From ATX-6F1 sp943369485 (GTDB lineage: Bacteria > Cyanobacteriota > Cyanobacteriia > PCC-6307 > Cyanobiaceae), in assembly GCA_943369485.1 (NCBI GenBank), contig CALRNH020000003.1:1-64000 (forward strand): a DNA stretch of 64,000 bases, given 5' to 3'. The notes beneath the pieces were generated by a model. The model had not been told where the DNA came from. It made no database searches and worked only from the letters and a program-made list of their open reading frames with translations. Positions 24,280 to 31,838 of the stretch are shown here, piece after piece. The translations under genes and the position numbers were made by a program. Position 1 is the stretch's first letter. Every line of letters begins with the position of its first letter.

Positions 24280-25238
24280 AGGTTCACCCACTGGCCGATC
24301 AGCAACGTCGCCACGGTGGCCCCTGCGGCGGTGAGGGCGATCGCCCGGGGGCGCAGAAGCACCCCGAACAGGCCGATGGATTTGAGGTCCACCACGGGGC
24401 CCAGGATCAGAAAGGCCAGCAGCGCCCCGGGGGTGACCTGGGCGGCGAAGCCGAGGGCCAGGAAGGCATCGACGCTGCTGCACACCGACACCACCACCGC
24501 CAGCAGCATCAACGCCAGGATCGAAAGGGTGGGGGCGCTGCCCAGGGCCAGCAGCCAGCTGCGGGGCAAGAGGGTCTGCACCGAGGCGGCGATGGCGCTG
24601 CCGAGCGCCAGCAGCACCGCCAGGTTGAGAAACTCCCGCACCCCATGGCCCAGGGTCTCCCCAATTGGCGCCCGGGGCCCAACGGTCGGAGCGGCGGCCG
24701 CCGGCGGGGTCCCAAGCATCCCGCCGCGTCGCTCCAGCAGCCCAACGGCCGCCAAGGGCTGGCTGAGCCGGCGTTCCTCGAGCAGGGCAGGGGTGAGCAG
24801 CTCAGATTCCGGCAGCAGCCGCAGCAGGCTGGCCAGGACCAGGGAGATCACCAGGGCCCCGGCGGGACGGGCCAGCAGCAGCCAGGGGCGGTCGGGGAAG
24901 GCGGCCCAGGTGCTGGCCAGCACGATCGGGTTGAGCACCGGTGCGGCGAACAGGAAGCCCAGGGCGGTGGCCAGGGGGGCACCCCCCGCCAGCAGCCTTC
25001 GCGCCACGGGCACGTTGCCGCATTCGCAGGCGGGCAGGGCGAAACCCAGGGCCGCGCCGGTGAGTGGCCCGCCTAAAGGGTGGGAGGGCAGGCGCTGGAG
25101 CCAGGCCCCACCGGGGTTGAGCCAGCGGGCGATCGAGGCGATCGTCACCCCGATCAGCAGAAACGGCATCGCCTCGATCACGAGCCCCTGGTAAACCGCC
25201 CAGGCCGTTGCCAGCCGCTCGAGGGGCACGGACATCAT
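24267..25238 (-). CDS. COG0701-type permease (DUF318)
   Basis: A 323-residue polytopic protein of the permease / ArsP-like superfamily. Typical blocks are EAMPFLLIGVTIASIARWLN, LPACECGNVPVARRLL (Cys pair at about residues 69-71), APVLNPIVLASTWAAF, and in the second half SVCSSVDAFLALGFAAQVTP followed by LAFLILGPVVDLKSIGL. The two halves are an inverted duplication. Members move small anions or metals, and the family pairs with COG3689 proteins near zinc-linked COG0523 genes, which is the arrangement here. The ATG overlaps the stop of the QueD-like gene (TGATG). Confidence 0.8.
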   Translation of the reverse strand: MMSVPLERLATAWAVYQGLVIEAMPFLLIGVTIASIARWLNPGGAWLQRLPSHPLGGPLTGAALGFALPACECGNVPVARRLLAGGAPLATALGFLFAAPVLNPIVLASTWAAFPDRPWLLLARPAGALVISLVLASLLRLLPESELLTPALLEERRLSQPLAAVGLLERRGGMLGTPPAAAAPTVGPRAPIGETLGHGVREFLNLAVLLALGSAIAASVQTLLPRSWLLALGSAPTLSILALMLLAVVVSVCSSVDAFLALGFAAQVTPGALLAFLILGPVVDLKSIGLFGVLLRPRAIALTAAGATVATLLIGQWVNLWKL

Positions 25239-25702
25239 CAGGCCAACTCAAACCAGGCCGGCAGCGCCTCAAAGCAAGCGGCGTTCTTTTCGTTCTCCCT
25301 CGCTTCCACCTTCCAACAGCAGGCCCTGCCCCCCTCACGCTCCCGCAGCAGCTCATTGGCCCAGCCCCAGACCAGTTCGGCGCTGGCCTCCATGCCCACG
25401 TTCGCCATCACCCGCAGGTCCAGGGCGCCCTGCCCATGCAACGCCTGCCACTGGGGCAGCAGCGGATCGTCGGCGTTGGCCAGGAAGGTGTGATCGAACT
25501 GGGCGGCCAGCTGGGCCTCCAGATCCTTGAGGCTGGAGAAATCAACCACGAAGCCGTTCGGGTCCAGATGGAGCGAGCGGAACTCGAAGCTGAAGCTGCG
25601 GCTGTAGCCGTGCACGAAGCGGCAGTGGCCCCCGTGGCGCCACTGGCGGTGGCAGCAGGGATAGCCGCTGAAGGTTTTGGAGCAGGTGTAGGCGGCCGTC
25701 AT
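25238..25702 (-). CDS. queD: 6-pyruvoyl-tetrahydropterin synthase / QueD-like protein
   Basis: A 154-residue T-fold enzyme. The zinc site has the expected His residues: one in PCCHRQWRHGGHCRFVHGYS, two in the GHCRFVHGY part. SFSFEFRSLHLDPNGFVVDF and KDLEAQLAAQFDHTFL are family blocks, and the late LVWGWANELL matches the last helix. QueD makes 6-carboxytetrahydropterin for queuosine. The family needs zinc, and here the gene is coupled to a metal-type permease. It could be the only copy or a zinc-regulated paralogue of a second QueD elsewhere. Confidence 0.82.
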   Translation of the reverse strand: MTAAYTCSKTFSGYPCCHRQWRHGGHCRFVHGYSRSFSFEFRSLHLDPNGFVVDFSSLKDLEAQLAAQFDHTFLANADDPLLPQWQALHGQGALDLRVMANVGMEASAELVWGWANELLREREGGRACCWKVEARENEKNAACFEALPAWFELA

Positions 25703-25742
25703 CGTGGTGCGGGAGGATCTGATCCCGCTGGATCGGTTCCCT

Positions 25743-26438
25743 GTGGTGGCATCATTTCAGCCCCCCGACCCCCGTGAAGCCCAGTTCATCGAGGCGCTGC
25801 GCTTCAACGACGACGGCCTGATCCCGGCCATCGCCCAGGACTGGCTTGATGGCGCCGTGCTGATGGTGGCCTGGATGAACCGCGAGGCGATCGAGCGCAG
25901 CCTGGCCAGTGGAGAGGTTCACTATTGGAGCCGCTCGCGCCAGGAGCTCTGGCACAAGGGGGCCACCAGCGGCCATACCCAGAAGCTGAAGGGCCTGCGC
26001 TACGACTGCGACGCCGACGTGCTGCTGCTCACGATCGAGCAGAGCGGCGACGTGGCCTGCCATACGGGAGCCCGCAGCTGCTTTTTCGACGACGGTCCCG
26101 CGCCCACGGCCGGCGGCCCGGCCGCCCTGCCCCCACCGGCCGATGCCTGCACCGAACTGGCTCGGGTGATTGAGGGGCGTCGCGATCGGCCCGAGCCGGG
26201 CAGCTACACCAACAAGCTGCTCTCGGGCGGGGACAACGCGATTCTCAAGAAGATCGGTGAGGAAAGCGCCGAGTTCGTGATGGCCTGCAAGGACGATGAC
26301 CCCGAGGCAATCGCAGGAGAGGCGGCTGATCTGATTTTCCACCTCCAGGTGGCCCTGGCCCACCATGGGGTGGATTGGCGACAGGTGTTGGAGGTGTTGG
26401 CCGCCCGGCGCGGCGCCCCCCGCAGGTTCATTCGCTGA
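25743..26438 (+). CDS. hisIE: Phosphoribosyl-AMP cyclohydrolase / ATP pyrophosphohydrolase
   Basis: A bifunctional histidine-biosynthesis enzyme of about 231 residues catalysing steps 2 and 3. The HisI half contains GLIPAIAQDWLDGAVLMVAW, HYWSRSRQELWHKGATSGHT and YDCDADVLLLTIEQ with the zinc/magnesium ligands DCDAD and CHTGARSCFF. The HisE half holds NKLLSGGDNAILKKIGEESA and AGEAADLIFHLQVALAHHG. The start is uncertain: no ATG exists, and GTG codons at 25704, 25707, 25743 and 25746 are possible. I prefer 25743 because family proteins start close before the FIEALRF block. It diverges from queD. Confidence 0.93.
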   Translation: MVASFQPPDPREAQFIEALRFNDDGLIPAIAQDWLDGAVLMVAWMNREAIERSLASGEVHYWSRSRQELWHKGATSGHTQKLKGLRYDCDADVLLLTIEQSGDVACHTGARSCFFDDGPAPTAGGPAALPPPADACTELARVIEGRRDRPEPGSYTNKLLSGGDNAILKKIGEESAEFVMACKDDDPEAIAGEAADLIFHLQVALAHHGVDWRQVLEVLAARRGAPRRFIR

Positions 26439-26613
26439 TCGCGAACTCCAGCAGGTAGGCGGCAAGGTTGCTGATGCTGCGACCTTCCTGGTCGGATCGT
26501 TCGATCAGGCGCTGGTGCAGGCCGTAGGGAATGGTGACGCTCAGGCGGCGGGGCGAGCGCCGGGCGATCTCAAGCCGGGAGTTGAAGCTGTTCACACGGG
26601 TGAGGGTGGTCAT
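26428..26613 (-). CDS. Ribbon-helix-helix DNA-binding protein
   Basis: A 61-residue basic protein with the pattern of a CopG/Arc ribbon-helix-helix fold: a short strand RRLSVTIPYGLHQRLIERSD, a turn, and a second helix SISNLAAYLLEFAIS. Similar stand-alone proteins are common in cyanobacteria. It overlaps the 3' end of hisIE by 11 bases on the opposite strand. No toxin partner is adjacent. It may autoregulate or act on the divergent kinase promoter. Confidence 0.7.
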   Translation of the reverse strand: MTTLTRVNSFNSRLEIARRSPRRLSVTIPYGLHQRLIERSDQEGRSISNLAAYLLEFAISE

Positions 26614-26730
26614 GATGACGAGTGCGAGGGGGGTTGGATGCCCGTTGGTTCACTTTTGCCTGAAACCCCCTGCACTCCTTCCCCCAAATGAGTGAGTTTG
26701 TTCTGCTGACGGAGCTACGGTCTTGAGGAA

Positions 26731-26738
26731 GGGGGGGG
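26731..26738 (+). repeat. Eight-G homopolymer before the kinase remnant
   Basis: A run of eight G follows GAGGAA and is followed by a GTG in a different frame from the kinase. A change in length could join or separate frames, but no full alternative protein is seen. Confidence 0.5.
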
Positions 26739-26745
26739 TGGAAAG

Positions 26746-27279
26746 TTGGTCTCCGCCATTCCCAGGGGCCAATCGTCGCTTCAGGCGATCTCGGTGGCCC
26801 CAGGACCGATCCATCTGCCGTCGCGGCGGCAGGCCCTGCAATGGGTCGACGCCACCAACCTGGTGGTGGCCCTGCCGATCTGGCTGCTGCTGGCTCTGCA
26901 GGTCCGGGTGTTGTCGATGGTGTCCTTCAACCTCTCGGCCTTCGCCATCGTGGTCACCTTGATGCTGCGTTACTTCCTGGATCGCACCCAGCAGTTGGTG
27001 ATCGGACATGAGCCGTTCGTCGCTTCGATGTCCCATGAGCTGCGAACGCCCCTGACCACGATCGGCCTGGGCCTCCACAAGGGTGAGCATGAACTGATCT
27101 TTGATCGCTTCTACCGGGGCAGCAATGTCAGGGGTCAGGGCGGCCGGGGTCTCGGCCTGGGGTTGGTCAAATCCCTGATGACGGCCATGGGGGGCCGCGT
27201 GTCGGCCGCCCCGCGGCTGGATGGGAGCCCGGGCACGGAGTTTCTGGTGCCACTGCGCGCCTGCCCTGCCCCGAGCTGA
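26746..27279 (+). pseudogene. Histidine kinase with central catalytic region deleted
   Basis: The frame encodes two membrane helices (LVVALPIWLLLALQVRVLSM and LSAFAIVVTLMLRYFL), then a normal H-box PFVASMSHELRTPLTTIGLG. It passes directly into the end of an ATPase domain, EHELIFDRFYRGSNVRGQGG and RGLGLGLVKSLMTAMGG (F and G2 boxes). The second DHp helix, the N-box and the G1 box are absent, roughly 100 or more residues, without loss of frame. It cannot bind ATP normally. The start is a TTG at 26746 with no clear ribosome-binding site, so the 5' end may also be damaged. The intact response regulator follows after nine bases. It might still act as a phosphoacceptor or phosphatase-like domain, but decay is likelier. 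Confidence 0.7.
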
Positions 27280-27288
27280 GCAATCCCC

Positions 27289-27900
27289 ATGCGCCTGTTG
27301 CTGGTCGAAGACAACATCCCCTTGCGCATGGCCCTGGCCGTCGAGCTGGAGCAGGAGGGCTGCGAGACCACGGTGGTGGCGAACGGGGCGGAGGCCCTCG
27401 ATCTCCTGGGCCGTGAGCCGAAGCCCGAGTTGCTGATCCTCGACTGGGATCTGCCGGAGCTCTCGGGCCTGGATGTCTGCCGCTCGATCCGCCGCCAGGG
27501 GCTGGTGCTGCCGGTGCTGATGCTCACCGGTCACAACCCGGTGGCCGATCGTGTGGTGGCGCTCGATGCCGGCGCTGACGACTACCTCGTCAAGCCCTTC
27601 TCGATCGAGGAGCTGATGGCCCGGGTCCGGGCCCTCTGGCGGCGGGCCCAGAGGGGGGGGCTGCCCATCGAACCCAACGGCCATCCCCTTGATGCCCTCA
27701 CTCCCCGGGAGCTGGAGGTGCTGCGGGAGCTGGCCAAGGGCTGCTCGAACGCCGAGATCGCGGCTTCGCTCTACCTCTCGCTTGAGACGATCAAGACACA
27801 CCTCAAGTCTCTGATGCTCAAACTCCACGCCAAGGACCGCACCCATGCGGTGCTGATCGCGCTCCGGCGCGGCCTCATACCGCTGACGACGTCAAATTAG
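27289..27900 (+). CDS. Response regulator, receiver plus LuxR-type HTH
   Basis: A 203-residue regulator. The receiver has the acidic pair VEDN, phospho-acceptor Asp52 in LILDWDLPE, a Thr in LMLTGHN and Lys near 104 in LVKPFS, so it is complete. The C-terminal NarL/LuxR helix-turn-helix spans about residues 140-195 (LTPRELEVLRELAKGCSNAE, LSLETIKTHLKSLMLKLHAK). It follows the deleted kinase by nine bases. If that kinase is dead, the regulator must be phosphorylated by another kinase or by small donors, or act unphosphorylated. Its stop overlaps the convergent protease gene by four bases. Confidence 0.92.
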   Translation: MRLLLVEDNIPLRMALAVELEQEGCETTVVANGAEALDLLGREPKPELLILDWDLPELSGLDVCRSIRRQGLVLPVLMLTGHNPVADRVVALDAGADDYLVKPFSIEELMARVRALWRRAQRGGLPIEPNGHPLDALTPRELEVLRELAKGCSNAEIAASLYLSLETIKTHLKSLMLKLHAKDRTHAVLIALRRGLIPLTTSN

Positions 27901-28625
27901 TGGGCGCCCCTGGGAGCATCGAGGGCAGGCTGGCCGTAGAGCCAGCGCAGGGTGGCCCTGTCCCGTTCGCTCAGCTCCAGCAGCGGCACTGGCCCCGGAA
28001 CCGCCGCCATCGCATCGGTGGGCTGATCGCTGTGGCCCCAGAGTCCGAAGGCGTGCCCCAGTTCATGCAGGCTGGTGGCCTCGATTCCAAGGGGCCGCTG
28101 GCCAGGGCTGATCAGCACCTCCACGTGAGGCTCCAGCCGCCATTGGCCTTCCCGCTGCACCTGCACCAGCTCGAGCAGGGCGCGGCCGTGGCTGGCCTGG
28201 AGACGGCCGTTTTCCTGGCGCAGGGGGGGGCGCTGGCGGCGCACGCGCACCTGGGCCCGGCTGGGGTCGTCGACCCGCTCGATCGATACTTCACGCTGCC
28301 AGCGCTTCAGGGCGGCCTCCACCGCCCCCAGCCACCGTTGCTCCAACGGGCTCTGGGGGCCCGTTGCCCCGGTGGGCTCCACCCAGACGCACCAGTGATC
28401 CAACCGTGCCCAGCCGGCCGGGGTGGGTTTGAGCAACTCCCGGTAATCGGAGCTGGAGGCAGCTTGGGGCCCCGCTCTGGAGGCCGGCAGGGGAACCCGG
28501 GGTGCTTCGGCGGAGGATGGCCCTGGCGTGGTCCAGGGGCGAATCGCCTCCGCCACGGGGCAAGCCTTGGCACTTGGCCCGAACAGCGCCAGGGCGCCGA
28601 TCAGCAGGGTGTGCGCTGGCCGCAT
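27897..28625 (-). CDS. Secreted matrixin-like zinc metalloprotease
   Basis: A 242-residue protein. The N-terminal signal peptide (MRPAHTLLIGALALFG) ends near AKACP. The C-terminal part has the metzincin zinc motif HELGHAFGLWGH (HExxHxxGxxH) at about residues 188-199, followed by PTDAM, which could supply the Met-turn. Preceding strands (ALLELVQVQREGQWRLEPHV) fit a matrixin catalytic domain. It is likely exported and may cleave proteins outside the cytoplasm. The ATG at 28625 is preferred; the upstream extension is a shadow of the DUF2214 gene, whose stop is eight bases away. Confidence 0.8.
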   Translation of the reverse strand: MRPAHTLLIGALALFGPSAKACPVAEAIRPWTTPGPSSAEAPRVPLPASRAGPQAASSSDYRELLKPTPAGWARLDHWCVWVEPTGATGPQSPLEQRWLGAVEAALKRWQREVSIERVDDPSRAQVRVRRQRPPLRQENGRLQASHGRALLELVQVQREGQWRLEPHVEVLISPGQRPLGIEATSLHELGHAFGLWGHSDQPTDAMAAVPGPVPLLELSERDRATLRWLYGQPALDAPRGAH

Positions 28626-28633
28626 CGCGGCCT

Positions 28634-29122
28634 TCAGCCCGCCAGTCCCACGCCCCGGGCCATCAGGGTCGCCAGCAGGGGGATGGAGGCGAATCCCACC
28701 AGCTCGATGTTGAGAATCCACTTCAATCTCCCGGCCAGGGCTTCGCTGACCTGGGGCAGTTCCCCTTTGCGCAGGGGGATGGCCCAGAGGATGTAGGTGA
28801 CCGTGGGATACAGCGAAAGGGTTCCCACCGCCAGGTAAAGGCCCACCTTCCACCAGAACACGGGATTCTCGGTGTAGAAGTCGCTTCCCTGGCCGAAATA
28901 GAGCACCCGCAGGATGCCGCTGACCAGCAAGGTGAGAGCGGCGATTCCGTAGACCACATCGGTGATCACCATCAACGTGGCTTCCCCGCGGCTGGGGTTG
29001 GCCTTGATCAGGCGCCGCTCCAGCACCAGGGCGCCGAAGCTGAGCATGATGCTCAGATAGTGCGCGTAGGCCACCCCGGCGCTGCTGAGCACGTCGGTGG
29101 GCAGGGCGGCAAAGCCAGGCAT
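28634..29122 (-). CDS. DUF2214-family membrane protein
   Basis: A 162-residue protein with four hydrophobic helices. Family-like blocks are AYAHYLSIMLSFGALVLERR near the N-terminus, DVVYGIAALTLLVSGILRVL, NPVFWWKVGLYLAVGTLSLY and the last helix FASIPLLATLMARGVGL. DUF2214 proteins are inner-membrane proteins of unknown role. The ATG at 29122 is preferred because residues before it are low-complexity. It is probably co-transcribed with the matrixin-like protease eight bases downstream. Confidence 0.8.
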   Translation of the reverse strand: MPGFAALPTDVLSSAGVAYAHYLSIMLSFGALVLERRLIKANPSRGEATLMVITDVVYGIAALTLLVSGILRVLYFGQGSDFYTENPVFWWKVGLYLAVGTLSLYPTVTYILWAIPLRKGELPQVSEALAGRLKWILNIELVGFASIPLLATLMARGVGLAG

Positions 29123-29250
29123 CGGAGCGGGATTCTGAGCCTGCCGACCGTAGCGGGGGCCGCGGCCTGGCGCTCGATCCAAGCTTTCTTGAACGGATGC
29201 GGTGGTCCGGTCAAACGCCCCTAGCGTCGAGGTAGGCGTTCCGGTGGGCC

Positions 29251-30177
29251 ATGGCGAGCACCTTGGGGGACTACCTGGTGGAGATCGGTCGCCACCACCT
29301 GCTCACCCCTGAGCAGGAACTCACCCTTGGTCGCAAGGTGCAGGCCATGGTGGCCCTCACGGGCGGCTCGGCGGAACCCGGTGGCCAGCCTGCCTGCGGC
29401 GTGCCGCTCTCCGATCAGGAACGGCGTGCCATCCGCCTCGGGGAGCGGGCCAAGGAACAGATGATCACCGCCAACCTGCGCCTGGTGGTCAATCTGGCCA
29501 AGCGCTACCAGGGCAAGGGGCTCGATCTGCTGGACCTGATTCAGGAGGGCAGCCTCGGCCTCACCCGGGCGGTGGAGAAGTACGACCCCACCCGTGGCCA
29601 CCGCTTCAGCACCTATGCCCATTGGTGGATCCGCCAGGGATTGAACCGCGCCCTCTCCAACCAGAGCCGCACCATCCGTCTTCCTGTCAACGTCAACGAG
29701 AAGCTCATGCGGCTTCGGCTCGCCCGGGCGCGGTTGCTGCAGCGCAGCGGTCTGCCTCCCCTGGCCCAGGCGCTGGCCCACGAACTGGGGCTCCCCCTCC
29801 GCGGCGTGGAGGACCTGCTGGCCTGCGAGCAGCGCATGGTCACCGTCAGCCTTCAGGCCGCGATCCATTCCGGCTCGGATCCATCCGAATTGATCGACCT
29901 GCTCCCCAGCGAGCAAACGCCGCCGCTTGAGCAGGCGGAGCGGGATGAGCGCCGCCGCTTGCTCTGGAGCTTGCTGGAGCATTCCGGCCTCAGCGCCCGG
30001 GAGCGCATGGTGGTGACCTTGCGCTTCGGCCTCGAGGGCACCGGCGAGGGACACACCCTGGCCCAGGTCGCCGATCGGCTGGGCTGCAGCCGTGAGTACG
30101 GCCGACAGCTGCTGCAACGGGCCCTGGGCAAACTGCGCCGGAGCGTCCAGGGCCATGGCCTGGGGGAGGCCGGCTGA
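29251..30177 (+). CDS. Group 2 RNA polymerase sigma-70 factor
   Basis: A 308-residue sigma factor without region 1.1. Region 1.2 begins STLGDYLVEIGRHHLLTPEQ. Region 2 contains ANLRLVVNLAKRYQGKGLDL, DLIQEGSLGLTRAVEKYDPT and FSTYAHWWIRQGLNRAL, the primary-sigma-like -10 recognition and core-binding segments. Region 4.2 is TLAQVADRLGCSREYGRQLL. This is the layout of cyanobacterial type II factors (SigB-E class) used in stress and nutrient shifts. I cannot assign the exact letter. A short non-conserved insert (SAEPGGQPACGVP) lies between regions 1.2 and 2.1. Confidence 0.93.
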   Translation: MASTLGDYLVEIGRHHLLTPEQELTLGRKVQAMVALTGGSAEPGGQPACGVPLSDQERRAIRLGERAKEQMITANLRLVVNLAKRYQGKGLDLLDLIQEGSLGLTRAVEKYDPTRGHRFSTYAHWWIRQGLNRALSNQSRTIRLPVNVNEKLMRLRLARARLLQRSGLPPLAQALAHELGLPLRGVEDLLACEQRMVTVSLQAAIHSGSDPSELIDLLPSEQTPPLEQAERDERRRLLWSLLEHSGLSARERMVVTLRFGLEGTGEGHTLAQVADRLGCSREYGRQLLQRALGKLRRSVQGHGLGEAG

Positions 30178-30273
30178 CGGCCATCACCCCAGGAGCAGGC
30201 GGATAACCCGAGCTCGACCCCAGCCGCAGGGGCGCCCCACAATGGGGACGTTCGTTTTTCGGCGGGCCAGGCC

Positions 30274-30642
30274 ATGTCATCAGCCAACGACGCAGCGGAT
30301 CCGGTGGACGCAGAGGTGCTCGAAAGCACCGTGGTGGATGAGGGGACCCTGCGCCAGTTGCTGCGCCGAGCCGGCCGCCTGCTGGCCCGCCCGGCGGTCG
30401 AGTGCCTGGAATTGCTGCTCGATGGCGACACCCCGTACCAGGTGCGGTTCACGATGCTGGCGGCGCTCACCTACCTGCTGCTGCCCCTGGATCTGATTCC
30501 CGATTTCATCCCGGCGGCGGGCTTCAGCGACGATCTGGTGGCGCTCACGGCCCTGTTGGGCCTCTGCGGCCGTCACCTGACGCCGGAGATCCGCCTGCGG
30601 GCGCAGCGCAAGCTGGACCGCTGGTTCCCCCCCAGCCGTTGA
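30274..30642 (+). CDS. YkvA-family (DUF1232) membrane-associated protein
   Basis: A 122-residue protein with the DUF1232 core ALTYLLLPLDLIPDFIPAAG followed by FSDDLVALTALLGLC. This motif forms a short hydrophobic hairpin. The function of the family is unknown. The N-terminal 40 residues are acidic and unconserved. Its stop overlaps the ATG of the next gene by one base, indicating co-translation. Confidence 0.85.
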   Translation: MSSANDAADPVDAEVLESTVVDEGTLRQLLRRAGRLLARPAVECLELLLDGDTPYQVRFTMLAALTYLLLPLDLIPDFIPAAGFSDDLVALTALLGLCGRHLTPEIRLRAQRKLDRWFPPSR

Positions 30643-30956
30643 TGGCCACCCTCAGCACTGAACAACTGGATGAGCTGCAGGCCTTCCTCAAGGAATGGCT
30701 GCGCCACACCGGCCGCACCCAGGCCGATCTGCGCCGCGCCCTGCGGGCCAGTTCGATCCGCATGCCCGTGCTGCTGGGGGAGCTTGAGCGCACCTACGGA
30801 CGGGCCGGCCTCACGGGCTTGGCCGAACGACTCTGTGGCATCGAGGAGCAGTGGCAGGGTGAGGAGGCGCCGGCCGATGGGGGCGCTGAGTTCGAGGATC
30901 CCCTGGGCCAGCTCGATCTGTTGCTCGAAGAAATCCGCGCCGATCTCAAGCCTTGA
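30642..30956 (+). CDS. Conserved hypothetical protein
   Basis: A 104-residue soluble helical protein (STEQLDELQAFLKEWLRHTG, TQADLRRALRASSIRMPVLL, LERTYGRAGLTGLAERLCGI). The middle part has the rhythm of a small helix-turn-helix (TQADLRRAL...IRMPVLLGEL), but I would not call it a regulator. The acidic C-terminus ends LDLLLEEIRADLKP. It is coupled to the YkvA gene by a TGATG overlap, implying a shared role. Confidence 0.75.
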   Translation: MATLSTEQLDELQAFLKEWLRHTGRTQADLRRALRASSIRMPVLLGELERTYGRAGLTGLAERLCGIEEQWQGEEAPADGGAEFEDPLGQLDLLLEEIRADLKP

Positions 30957-30999
30957 TCCTCCCAGGCAAACTGTCCCCAACTCCGCGTCATCTGCTCCC

Positions 31000-31314
31000 A
31001 TGTTCGCTCCATCCCCACGGCGCTCCAACCGATCTGTGTTGAAAGGGTCAGCCCTCAAGGGATGCCTGGCGCTGGCCCTGGGGTCCACAGCACTGGGGGC
31101 CGCGGCTCTGGTGCTCGCCGCTCCTGGGGCCCTGGCCCAGAGCCAGAATTTTCTGCTCAGCCCAGGGAACCGCGGCAAGGTGGGTCCCAGCACCACGGTC
31201 ACACCCGAGAACTGCGTCACAGCGGCCGATGGCGCCATCACCTGTGACACCAAGCTCCAGAACCCTCCGGACAACACCCCCGCCAAGCCCCAGTTCAGTC
31301 CCTTCAACCAATGA
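31000..31314 (+). CDS. Small secreted hypothetical protein
   Basis: A 104-residue protein with a basic, long signal peptide (hydrophobic run about residues 23-44, cleavage near GALAQS). The mature 60 residues contain SQNFLLSPGNRGKVGPSTTV, one cysteine pair (PENCVTAADGAITCDTKLQN) that could form a disulfide, and a Pro-rich end. Its stop overlaps the PsiE-like ATG (ATGA), so it is co-translated with a membrane protein. No family is recognised. Confidence 0.7.
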   Translation: MFAPSPRRSNRSVLKGSALKGCLALALGSTALGAAALVLAAPGALAQSQNFLLSPGNRGKVGPSTTVTPENCVTAADGAITCDTKLQNPPDNTPAKPQFSPFNQ

Positions 31315-31838
31315 AGCGGCTGTTGCGGGTCCTGCGCGACGACCAGGTTTTCCTGCATGCCATCGACCGGTGCGAACGCCTGCTGGCCAAGGGCCTCTCG
31401 CTGATCCTCGGGGTGGTGGTGGTGGTGGCCACCCTCCACCTGCTGCAGTTGGTCTGGAGCGATCTGCTCAACTCCGAAACCACCTGGCTGGGGGATGAAC
31501 TCACCCGAGTGCTCGGTGACGTGCTCAACGTGCTGATCGCCCTGGAGGTGCTGCAGAACCTCACGGCTTACCTGCGCCGCAAGGTGGTCCAGATCGAGCT
31601 GGTGCTGGTCACCGCGCTGACGGCGGTGGCGCGAAAGGTGATCGTGCTTCCCCCCGGGTCGGAAGACAAGCCGTTGCTGCTGGCCGGGCTCGGCCTGGTG
31701 GTGCTGTCCCTGGCCGCTGCCTACTGGCTGGTGCGCCAGCCGGTGGCAATCAGGTCGTCGTTCCAAGGAACAGGGCGAGCCAAACGGTTCCTGGGGCGGG
31801 ATCGCTTGCCTCGACCCGATGACGACGGTGGGGACTGA
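31311..31838 (+). CDS. PsiE-like membrane protein
   Basis: A 175-residue protein with four hydrophobic helices (GLSLILGVVVVVATLHLLQL, VLGDVLNVLIALEVLQNLTA, LVLVTALTAVARKVIVL, LLLAGLGLVVLSLAAAYWLV). This is the pattern of the phosphate-starvation-inducible PsiE family. The last 30 residues are encoded over the convergent Nif11-cupin gene (89-base overlap) and look unconserved, so the reading may extend past the ancestral end. Role unknown; the phosphate link is only by family name. Confidence 0.78.
   Translation: MKRLLRVLRDDQVFLHAIDRCERLLAKGLSLILGVVVVVATLHLLQLVWSDLLNSETTWLGDELTRVLGDVLNVLIALEVLQNLTAYLRRKVVQIELVLVTALTAVARKVIVLPPGSEDKPLLLAGLGLVVLSLAAAYWLVRQPVAIRSSFQGTGRAKRFLGRDRLPRPDDDGGD

Noticed and set aside
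26428..26613. A toxin-antitoxin pair based on the ribbon-helix-helix protein
   Set aside because: Neighbours are hisIE and a kinase remnant; no toxin-sized partner is adjacent.
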